A stretch of 7,755 nt of DNA, taken from contig SKUV01000405.1 in NCBI GenBank assembly GCA_007129775.1, positions 1 through 7,755 on the forward strand. Reading direction: 5' to 3'. The translations under genes and the position numbers were made by a program. This stretch comes from Paracoccaceae bacterium. Its GTDB lineage: Bacteria > Pseudomonadota > Alphaproteobacteria > Rhodobacterales > Rhodobacteraceae. The notes below the pieces were generated by a model. It ran no database searches. It saw only the letters and a list, made by a program, of their open reading frames with translations, and was not told where the DNA came from. Within the stretch, counting starts at the first letter, position 1. Every line of letters starts with the position of its first letter. Positions 1 through 5,877 of the stretch are shown piece after piece.

Positions 1-840
1 GTGATGTACATGTCGGAAACGCCCATCGTCTATCGCGACCTGCTGCCCGCCGGCATGGTCGAGGCCTATGTGCCCGAGCGGGTCAAGGCCGACGTGCCCG
101 AAGCGCTGCGCGAGAACCTGCTGACGCACCGGCTCTCGACCCGGGCGCTGATGTATAACGAGGCCGCCCATCCCGACGGCTCGCCCATCGCCAACCTGTG
201 GCAACTGACCACGCCCGAATGGCGCGGCCGCGTGCTGATCGACGACCCCACCGCGCGCGGCGAGACGCTAGACCTGCTGACCGAAATCGCGCTGCGCGGC
301 GACGAAATGGCCGAAGCCTACGAGGCGCAGTTCGGCCAGCCCATCGAGGTGGACAGCGATCTGCAGGGCGCGGGCGAGCAGTTCATCCGCGATCTGTTCA
401 ACAACGACGTGGTGATGATGAACGACTCCCAGACCCTGCGCTCGGCGGTGGGAATCATCTCGGACGGGCCGAAGCCGGTCGGCTTCATGACCTATTCGTC
501 GTCGCGCAACAACGAACGCGACGGGATGGCGCTGCAGATCTCGAATGACACGGTCCCGGGCGCGGGCATCCTGTTTCCCGCCGTCCTCGCGCTGGGCAAG
601 AACGCCCCGAACCCGGCGGCCGCGCGGCTGATGGTCAACTATCTGATGGGGGACGATTCACCCACGGGCGGTTCGGGCTTTGCCCCCTTCGCGGTGCAGG
701 GCGACTATGCCGCGCGCCGCACGATCGAGGATCACCCCGACGCGATCCCCTTCGATGACCTCAATCTGTGGCTCATCGACCCCGCCAAGACCGGCGCAGC
801 GCGTCAGCGCATCCTCGATCTGGTGATCACCCTGCAGTGA
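1..840 (+). CDS. ABC transporter periplasmic solute-binding protein, family 1 (partial, 5' end outside window)
   Basis: This is the C-terminal 279 residues of an extracellular solute-binding protein that would capture a ligand in the periplasm and deliver it to the permease encoded next. The frame is open at base 1, and the first codons read as internal sequence, so the signal peptide and N-terminal lobe lie upstream of the window. Visible family traits are a hinge/ligand segment with VGFMTYSSSRN (about residues 161-171 of the fragment), a helix containing NPAAARLMVNYLMG, a GGSGFAPFAV segment, and a C-terminal LNLWLIDPAK stretch typical of 'iron(III)/spermidine-type' family 1 binding proteins. 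The adjacent Tyr-Tyr pair that binds ferric ion in FbpA-type proteins is absent from this fragment, so an iron role is not supported. The gene is followed by a hairpin and repeats, then by the permease on the same strand. The family call is firm; the substrate is unknown. Confidence 0.88.
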   Translation: MMYMSETPIVYRDLLPAGMVEAYVPERVKADVPEALRENLLTHRLSTRALMYNEAAHPDGSPIANLWQLTTPEWRGRVLIDDPTARGETLDLLTEIALRGDEMAEAYEAQFGQPIEVDSDLQGAGEQFIRDLFNNDVVMMNDSQTLRSAVGIISDGPKPVGFMTYSSSRNNERDGMALQISNDTVPGAGILFPAVLALGKNAPNPAAARLMVNYLMGDDSPTGGSGFAPFAVQGDYAARRTIEDHPDAIPFDDLNLWLIDPAKTGAARQRILDLVITLQ

Positions 841-848
841 CCCGATCC

Positions 849-878
849 CGGGGCCCGGCGACGCCTTGCCGGGCCCCG
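849..878 (+). terminator. Intercistronic GC-rich stem-loop (attenuator or mRNA-stabilising hairpin)
   Basis: There is a perfect 11-bp inverted repeat: bases 849-859 pair with 868-878 around an 8-base loop, starting 8 bases after the stop codon of the binding-protein gene. All pairs but the loop are G-C. No T-run follows, so it is not a classical intrinsic terminator. In binding-protein-dependent transport operons such hairpins often protect the upstream mRNA from 3' exonucleases or cause partial termination, so that binding protein is made in excess over membrane components. That role here is inferred from position only. Confidence 0.6.
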
Positions 879-882
879 CACC

Positions 883-961
883 GATCCCGCCTCTGATCCC
901 GCCTCTGGCCCCGCCTCTGGCCCCGCCTCTGGCCCTGCTTCTGATCCCGCCTCTGACCCCG
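883..961 (+). repeat. 12-bp tandem repeat array (six full units plus a partial one)
   Basis: Six consecutive 12-base units occupy 883-954, followed by a partial seventh from 955. Units 1, 2 and 6 read GATCCCGCCTCT; units 3 and 4 read GGCCCCGCCTCT; unit 5 is the diverged GGCCCTGCTTCT; the partial unit begins GACCCCG. The array fills nearly all of the gap between the stem-loop and the ribosome binding site of the permease gene (GGAG at 961-964). It is not part of either neighbouring reading frame, so changes in copy number would alter only the spacing. Slipped-strand mispairing could make the length variable between strains. Confidence 0.9.
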
Positions 962-971
962 GAGATGTCCC

Positions 972-2714
972 ATGACTGCGCTCGCCCTTCGTGCGCCATG
1001 GCTGGCGCGTGCCGTCCAGTCCCGCGATTTCGTGCCGCTGGTGGTGCTGACCTTCACGGCGCTTCTGGTCATCGCGCCCCTGCTGATGATCCTGCTGGCA
1101 ACGCTGACGCCCGAGGGCCGCGCGGCGTGGGAGGCGGTGACCAATTCGCCCCTGTCGCGCAATCTGTGGTGGCGCCCGCTGGGAAATACCGTGGTGCTCG
1201 GCATCGGTGTGACCCTCGGCTCGGTCCTGCTGGGCGGGTTTCTGGCATGGCTGGTCGTGCTGACCGATGTGCCGATGCGGCGCTTTCTGGCGGTCATGTC
1301 GATCCTGCCCTTCATGACGCCCAGCTTCGCCTCCGCGCTGGCGTGGAGCACGCTCTTTCGCAACGAGCGCATCGGCGGGCAGGCGGGGTATTTCGCCTCC
1401 AACGGGATGTCGATCCCGGACTGGCTGGCATGGGGCATCGTGCCGGTGATGATCGTGCTGATCGCGCAATTCTATTCGCTGGCCTATACGCTGATCGCGG
1501 CCTCGCTCAGTTCCGTCAGCGGCGATCTGGTGGAATCGGCCGAAATGGCGGGGGCGAAGCGCGGCCGCATCCTGTTCGGGATCGTGCTGCCCATCGTCAC
1601 CCCGGCGCTGATCTCGGGCGGGATGCTGGCCTTTGCCGGCGCGGTGTCGAACTTCGCCGCCCCTGCCCTGCTGGGCGCGCCGGTGCGGATGCAGACCCTG
1701 TCGACCCGCATCTATGGCATGGTCCAGACCGGCAATATCGAGCGCGGCTATGTCCTTGCGCTCCTCTTGATGATGGCGGCGGCAGCGCTGTTGTATTTCA
1801 GCGACCGCTTCGTGTCGGGGCGCCGCGCCTTCGTCACCGTCACCGGCAAGGGCACGCGCACCAAACGCTTCGCCCTCGGTGTCTGGCGCTGGCCGCTTTT
1901 TGTGCTGGCCACCGCCATCGGCTTCGCCACCACGATCATTCCGGTTATCGTGCTCTTCGCCTCCAGCATGGCGCCGCGCCCGGGGGTGCTGTTTTCCAAC
2001 TGGACGCTGCATTACTGGATCGGCCCCGCGGGCAGCGCCATCGCCGAGGGTCAGGCGGGCATCTTCCGCAACCCGCAACTGATCGATGGGATCCTCACCA
2101 CCATCCGGCTGGGGCTGACGGTGGCGCTCTGCGCGATGGTGGTGGGGCTTCTGATCGCCTATACCATCGTGCGCTACAAGGCTTCGCCCTATACGCGGAT
2201 CCTCAGCCAGCTGTCCTTCGTGCCGCTTTTCATCCCGTCCATCGCCATGGCTGCGGCCTATATCGCGATGTATGGCACCTCGCTCGGGCCGATCCCGGCG
2301 CTTTACGGCACCTTCACGCTGATCGTGCTGGCGGCAACGGCGAACCTGATGCCCTATGCCGTACAATCGGGGCGCGGGGTGCTGAGCCAGATCTCGTCCG
2401 ATATCGAGGAAAGCGCGCGGATGACGGGCGCCAGCGCATTGCGCCGGATGTGGGAGATCATCGTGCCGCTGGCCATCCGCGGGATCATGGCAGGCGGAAT
2501 CCTCGTCTTCATCAAGATCGTGCGCGACCTGTCGCTTGTGGTTTTGCTGTTCAGCGCCTCCACACCGCTGCTGAGCATGATCGCGTTCCAGTATGCGAGC
2601 CTCGGCTTCATGCAATTCGCCAATGCCATCACGCTGCTCATTCTGGTGATTTGCCTGCTGGCCTCGTTCCTCGCCTATCTCCTCCAGAACAAGGTGCAGA
2701 AATGGAAGAAATGA
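972..2714 (+). CDS. ABC transporter permease, fused two-domain (FbpB/AfuB-like)
   Basis: This 580-residue inner-membrane protein forms the transport channel. It is a tandem fusion of two permease domains, so one polypeptide replaces the usual dimer. Each half carries a cytoplasmic EAA loop that docks onto the ATPase: the first around residues 185-205 (GDLVESAEMAGAKRGRILFG), the second around 477-497 (DIEESARMTGASALRRMWEI). About twelve hydrophobic segments are visible, for example residues 21-44, 72-97, 258-278, about 303-330, 375-398 and 545-572. The C-terminus is basic (KVQKWKK), as expected for a cytoplasmic end. The ATG at 972 is preceded by GGAG (961-964) at 7 bases. The gene overlaps the ATPase gene that follows. 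Fused permeases of this layout occur in ferric, phosphonate and sugar-phosphate importers, so the architecture does not fix the substrate. Confidence 0.93.
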   Translation: MTALALRAPWLARAVQSRDFVPLVVLTFTALLVIAPLLMILLATLTPEGRAAWEAVTNSPLSRNLWWRPLGNTVVLGIGVTLGSVLLGGFLAWLVVLTDVPMRRFLAVMSILPFMTPSFASALAWSTLFRNERIGGQAGYFASNGMSIPDWLAWGIVPVMIVLIAQFYSLAYTLIAASLSSVSGDLVESAEMAGAKRGRILFGIVLPIVTPALISGGMLAFAGAVSNFAAPALLGAPVRMQTLSTRIYGMVQTGNIERGYVLALLLMMAAAALLYFSDRFVSGRRAFVTVTGKGTRTKRFALGVWRWPLFVLATAIGFATTIIPVIVLFASSMAPRPGVLFSNWTLHYWIGPAGSAIAEGQAGIFRNPQLIDGILTTIRLGLTVALCAMVVGLLIAYTIVRYKASPYTRILSQLSFVPLFIPSIAMAAAYIAMYGTSLGPIPALYGTFTLIVLAATANLMPYAVQSGRGVLSQISSDIEESARMTGASALRRMWEIIVPLAIRGIMAGGILVFIKIVRDLSLVVLLFSASTPLLSMIAFQYASLGFMQFANAITLLILVICLLASFLAYLLQNKVQKWKK

Positions 2715-3823
2715 TGACAGCCGAACGGCCGGCAGTCGACACGTCCGAACCGGCGCTGGCCATCCGCAACCTGCACAAGCGCTTCGACGACGTGCCGGCG
2801 GTGACGGATGTGAACATCTCCGTGCCCCCCGGCGCCTTTCTGGTCCTGGTGGGCCCCTCGGGCTGCGGAAAATCCACCCTTCTGCGGATGCTCGCCGGGC
2901 TGGAGCCGCCCAGCGACGGCGAGATCGCCTTCGGCGGCAAGGTCGTGTCGAACGGCCGCTCGGGGGTGATCCACAACGCCGCGTCGCGCGATGCCGGCAT
3001 GGTCTTTCAAAGCTATGCGCTCTGGCCGCACAAGACGGTGGAGGGCAATATCGACTGGCCGCTCAAGGTCGCCGGCTGGAAGCGGGAGGATCGCGCCCGC
3101 CGCATCGACGAGGTGCTGGCGTTTCTCGACATCTCGGCCCTGCGCCAGCGCTATCCGGCCGAGATCTCGGGCGGCCAGCAGCAGCGAGTGGCCATCGCGC
3201 GCACCATCGCGCCGCAGCCCCGGATCCTTCTGCTGGACGAGCCGCTGTCGAATCTCGACGCAAAGCTGCGCGTGGACATGCGCAGCGAGTTGATCCGCAT
3301 CCATCGCGCGACCAACGCGACCTCGGTCTATGTCACCCATGATCAGGTGGAGGCGATGACCATGGCCACCCATGTGGCGGTGATGCGCGCAGGCCGGGTG
3401 GAGCAGTTCGGCGCCCCGGACGAATTGCTTCTGCAGCCGCAGACGACCTTCGTCGCCACCTTTCTCGGAACCCCTGCGGGCAATGTCATCCCGGTCGAAC
3501 GCGCGGGCGACCAGCTTTGCCACGCCGGAGTGCCGCTCGCGCCCGCGGCACTGGCGGGCGGACGGTCGAGCGCGCAACTGCTGTACCGCGCGCAGGATAT
3601 CACCATAGGCCGGCGCGAGGGCTGCCCTGTCATGCCGGCGAGCTATACCGAATCCTCGCCCATTGCCGGGCAATCCATGGTCACCTGCATGGTCGGCGAT
3701 CTGCGGCTGACCGCGATGGCGGACGGCTTTTTCCGTGCTGCCTCGGGCGCGCCGGTCGAGATCAGTTTCCTGCGCACCCCCGACATTGTATTCGACGACG
3801 ACGGCAACAGGATAGCGCGATGA
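2702..3823 (+). CDS. ABC transporter ATP-binding protein with C-terminal TOBE-like domain
   Basis: This is the cytoplasmic ATPase that powers the importer. With the start at 2702 it has 373 residues. Motifs seen: Walker A GPSGCGKST (51-59), Q-loop Q103, ABC signature ISGGQQQR (155-162, Ile in place of the usual Leu), Walker B ILLLDEP (175-181), D-loop SNLD (183-186) and switch His213. The remainder, about residues 260-373, matches the size and character of the TOBE region of the polyamine/iron/sugar importer ATPase group, which often senses substrate or regulatory proteins. Three in-frame ATGs compete. The one at 2702 has AAGGTG 5 bases upstream; 2711 forms an ATGA overlap with the permease stop; 2714 follows GGAAG at 5 bases. 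I chose 2702, but the difference is only 3-4 residues. The gene's own end overlaps the phosphatase start. Confidence 0.95.
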   Translation: MEEMMTAERPAVDTSEPALAIRNLHKRFDDVPAVTDVNISVPPGAFLVLVGPSGCGKSTLLRMLAGLEPPSDGEIAFGGKVVSNGRSGVIHNAASRDAGMVFQSYALWPHKTVEGNIDWPLKVAGWKREDRARRIDEVLAFLDISALRQRYPAEISGGQQQRVAIARTIAPQPRILLLDEPLSNLDAKLRVDMRSELIRIHRATNATSVYVTHDQVEAMTMATHVAVMRAGRVEQFGAPDELLLQPQTTFVATFLGTPAGNVIPVERAGDQLCHAGVPLAPAALAGGRSSAQLLYRAQDITIGRREGCPVMPASYTESSPIAGQSMVTCMVGDLRLTAMADGFFRAASGAPVEISFLRTPDIVFDDDGNRIAR

Positions 3824-4431
3824 GACTCATACTTGTGCGGCACGGCGAAACGCTCTGGAACGTCGAACAGCGGCTGCAGGGCCATGCGGATGCACCGCTG
3901 TCATCGCGCGGGATCGAACAGGCCAAGGCCTTTGCCCATCTCGCGCGCGAACTGGCGCCCAAGGGCGTGGTGTCCTCCGATCTCGGACGCTGCCGCGAGA
4001 CCGCGCGGCTGATCGGCTTCGAGGATGTGCCCGCCGATGCGCGGCTGCGCGAGTTGAACATGGGCGACTGGACCGGCCGGACCAAACCCGAACTGCTCGC
4101 CGCCCAGCCCGAGCAATACCGGGCATGGCGCGCGGGCCGGTATTACCCCGAGAACGGCGAGACGCTGGAGGATTTCCGCGCCCGCATCGCCGAGGGCCTG
4201 CGCGACTGGCTGGACCGCACCGATGGCGACCTGCTGGCGGTGGTGCACAGCGGCGTCGTGCGCGCCGCGCTGTCGGCGTTTCTGGGCCTCGGCCAGGACA
4301 AGCTCGTGCCCGTCACCCCCGGCACCGGCACGATCCTGAATTTCGCCGATCCGCATTCCGACGACATCCGGCTCGAAGGCTTCAACCTCGGCCTCTTCGC
4401 GCCCCAGTCCGAAGCCACCCTGTCGGACTGA
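3820..4431 (+). CDS. Histidine phosphatase family protein (phosphoglycerate mutase-like)
   Basis: This is a 203-residue cytoplasmic phosphatase/mutase of the histidine phosphatase superfamily, which works through a phospho-histidine intermediate. The catalytic core is complete: VRHGET with Arg7 and nucleophile His8, NxxxRxQG (residues 14-21, binding loop), SDLGRCRETA with Arg59, RELNMGDWTG with the acid Glu78, and VVHSGVVR with second catalytic His143. The length fits small GpmB/CobC/PhoE-like members, which are mostly phosphatases; the exact substrate cannot be read from sequence. The start ATG (3820) overlaps the ATPase stop as ATGA and has AGGA (3809-3812) 7 bases upstream, so the gene is translationally coupled to the transporter. 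That suggests it acts on the imported compound or its product. A CobC-like role in cobalamin synthesis is possible, but no cobalamin genes are seen here. Confidence 0.92.
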   Translation: MRLILVRHGETLWNVEQRLQGHADAPLSSRGIEQAKAFAHLARELAPKGVVSSDLGRCRETARLIGFEDVPADARLRELNMGDWTGRTKPELLAAQPEQYRAWRAGRYYPENGETLEDFRARIAEGLRDWLDRTDGDLLAVVHSGVVRAALSAFLGLGQDKLVPVTPGTGTILNFADPHSDDIRLEGFNLGLFAPQSEATLSD

Positions 4432-4435
4432 GCAC

Positions 4436-4453
4436 GCAACGACAGGCCGTTGC
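4436..4453. terminator. Weak hairpin between convergent genes
   Basis: Bases 4436-4441 (GCAACG) pair with 4448-4453 (CGTTGC) around a 6-base loop, inside the 34-base gap between the phosphatase stop and the endonuclease stop, which converge. It could serve as a small bidirectional terminator, but the stem is short and there is no T-run on either strand. Confidence 0.3.
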
Positions 4454-4465
4454 CGCGCGCCGCCG

Positions 4466-5185
4466 TCACGCCACACAATGCGGCGTGATGCCGATGGCCA
4501 GCACGGGGCATCCCCCGTTGCGCCCCGCGTCCAGACGATAAAGCAGCTTGCCCATCCAGGTCGTCGAGGCCCCGAACTTGCGGTGAACATCCTCGCTGCC
4601 TTCGCCACCGTCCTTGTTCAGGACCTTGCCGAGAGACCGGAAGAAGGTCTTGTCCAGCGATGACCCGCGCGTGAGGATCACGCCGACGTCAATCGCCCCG
4701 GCCTCGTAGAACGCCGAAAACGCATAGAGATCCCGGTCATAGGTCTGATCCTTGCTGTTCCATTCCAGGTCCAGCGCGACCTTGCCGTTGACGAAATCGA
4801 TCCGGTGGCCATCAAGGAACCCTTCGCGCGTGTATTCGCGAATGATCCCTTGTCCTTTGGCGCGCAACAATCGCACATGCAGGTCGGCCGAGATCCGCGC
4901 CTCGAGCCAGTCTTCCGGAAACAACGTGTCGACATAACGTGCGATCGGGCCCTTGCTGCCCCCGGGTGTGCGTATCTGCGCGCGCGTGATCCGGAACTCG
5001 TGCAGCACGCGCAGGATCGTCGCGAACTGGTCAGGAAAGCTGCCCGCGAGGATCCCGGCGGCATTGCGGTAGGAATAGATCTCGAACTTCCGGCGAATGG
5101 TTTCGGGGAAATGATGGGCGACGACTTCGGAGGAATCGGCGATCCTGCCGTGCGAGATGTCGCCCGCAGCCTCCTCGCTGCTCAT
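4466..5185 (-). CDS. Type II restriction endonuclease, BglII/BstYI-like family
   Basis: This 239-residue protein resembles the BglII/BstYI group of PD-(D/E)XK nucleases, which cleave short palindromes. The diagnostic stretch is residues 127-153: HRIDFVNGKVALDLEW followed by NSKDQTYDRDL, then AFYEAGAIDVGVILTRG (158-174). By analogy with BglII (Asp, then Glu-x-Gln nine residues later), the metal-binding residues would be Asp130, Asp139 and Glu141; the Glu-to-Asp and Gln-to-Glu changes are unusual. The start at 5185 gives an ATGA overlap with the methyltransferase stop. An upstream TTG at 5224 is possible but unlikely. There is no good ribosome binding site before 5185, so translation probably depends on coupling. 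One 60-base line within the gene (4801-4860) is 57% GC, lower than lines counted in its neighbours, consistent with acquired DNA. The endonuclease identity rests on motif resemblance plus the adjacent methyltransferase; the recognition sequence is unknown. Confidence 0.82.
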   Translation of the reverse strand: MSSEEAAGDISHGRIADSSEVVAHHFPETIRRKFEIYSYRNAAGILAGSFPDQFATILRVLHEFRITRAQIRTPGGSKGPIARYVDTLFPEDWLEARISADLHVRLLRAKGQGIIREYTREGFLDGHRIDFVNGKVALDLEWNSKDQTYDRDLYAFSAFYEAGAIDVGVILTRGSSLDKTFFRSLGKVLNKDGGEGSEDVHRKFGASTTWMGKLLYRLDAGRNGGCPVLAIGITPHCVA

Positions 5186-5811
5186 TCGGCGGCCAGCCCG
5201 GAGTTGTACTTGTAGGTCTCCCAAGTCGGCTTGTAATCATCCGATGCCTGATTGCCCCAGACCGTCCAGCCCGGCCGGCGGCCGCGGCCGAAGAGTTCCA
5301 GATAGGGGCCGGCAGAGCAGGCTTCGATGATGCCGTATTGCTCGTCAGGCTTGCGCGAATGCTCGCGCTTGCGGGTGGCGAAGAGGTTGACCTGCCGCCG
5401 CCCCGGCGCGAGCGTGCGCGCGTTGCGCCCGCGCACGCCGAACAGGATCACCTCGGTCACGTTGCGGAAATAGAACCCCACCCCGCGCCCGTCCGACCCG
5501 CCATCCTTGCGCACCTTGTGCCAGATGATGTTGCTCTTGTAGCGAAAGCCCCACGCCTCCAGCACCTTCAGCCCCTCGGGCAAGAGCGCGTTGGGCACCC
5601 ACAGATAGCAATGCGCGGTCTCGTGCAGATGCTCGGCCACCGGCAGCGCGCAGATATCCTCAAGCTCCAGCGTCGGATAGCGCGACAGGCGCTTGTGCTC
5701 GGGCGCGACCTTGCCGGTGCGGTTGGTGAACCGCCACGGCGGATCGGCCATGACTGTTCCAAACCTGTCCCCCTTCAGGAACGCGCGCAGATCGTCGCTT
5801 GGCGTTGTCAT
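5182..5811 (-). CDS. MT-A70 family DNA methyltransferase (adenine-N6), modification subunit
   Basis: This is a 209-residue methyltransferase of the MT-A70 family, which includes bacterial DNA adenine-N6 enzymes such as M.MunI. The catalytic DPPW motif is at residues 23-26 within VMADPPWRF. The C-terminal half has the family's EHSRKPDEQYGIIEACS segment, followed by PYLELFGR and PGWTVWGNQ, the S-adenosylmethionine-binding side. It would methylate the host's copies of the site cut by the endonuclease encoded immediately downstream, with which it overlaps by ATGA. The ATG at 5811 is preceded by GGGGGAGAG, a purine-rich ribosome binding site with GGAG ending 4 bases upstream. A TTG at 5862 in the same frame is rejected because it lies in the promoter and adds non-conserved residues. 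Being first in the operon fits protection of DNA before the nuclease is made. Confidence 0.93.
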   Translation of the reverse strand: MTTPSDDLRAFLKGDRFGTVMADPPWRFTNRTGKVAPEHKRLSRYPTLELEDICALPVAEHLHETAHCYLWVPNALLPEGLKVLEAWGFRYKSNIIWHKVRKDGGSDGRGVGFYFRNVTEVILFGVRGRNARTLAPGRRQVNLFATRKREHSRKPDEQYGIIEACSAGPYLELFGRGRRPGWTVWGNQASDDYKPTWETYKYNSGLAAE

Positions 5812-5820
5812 GGCTCTCCC

Positions 5821-5832
5821 CCGACATGTCGG
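5821..5832. promoter_or_regulatory. Perfect 12-bp palindrome at the methyltransferase transcription start (candidate operator)
   Basis: CCGACATGTCGG is its own reverse complement. On the minus strand it starts 1 base past the predicted -10 element, so it covers the expected start point, and its downstream edge touches the G-rich ribosome binding site of the methyltransferase gene. A protein bound here, or methylation here, could block transcription or translation of the restriction-modification operon. Methyltransferase autoregulation through an operator or a target site in its own promoter is known in several type II systems; applying it here is inference. Confidence 0.5.
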
Positions 5833-5833
5833 A

Positions 5834-5862
5834 TTTAGAACATAATGGAAACAAACAGTCAA
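5834..5862 (-). promoter_or_regulatory. Sigma70-like promoter of the restriction-modification operon
   Basis: Reading the minus strand, TTGACT (5862-5857, five of six matches to the -35 consensus) is followed after exactly 17 bases by TCTAAA (5839-5834, four of six matches to the -10 consensus). It lies in a locally AT-rich spacer (the 60 bases 5821-5880 are 42% GC) between parE and the methyltransferase gene. The predicted transcript would begin near 5827 with a leader of only about 16 bases. Confidence 0.6.
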
Positions 5863-5877
5863 CGATCCGTAAAGGTC

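Noticed and set aside
883..961. The repeat array as a CRISPR array or as coding repeats
   Set aside because: Units are 12 bases with no spacers, and the array lies outside the frames of both adjacent genes.
804..2615. A 603-residue open frame on the minus strand opposite the permease gene
   Set aside because: It is antisense to a clear membrane protein; its composition (runs of Arg, His, Gln, Asp, Gly) is that of a GC-bias shadow, and it reads through the tandem repeats.
866..2701. A long plus-strand extension upstream of the ATPase, in the same frame
   Set aside because: It begins at a TTG, reads through the tandem repeats and overlaps the entire permease in another frame; only the part from about 2702 matches an ABC ATPase.
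5186..5224. A TTG start at 5224 for the endonuclease
   Set aside because: It would add 13 residues inside the methyltransferase gene; the ATG at 5185 makes a standard ATGA overlap and is preferred.
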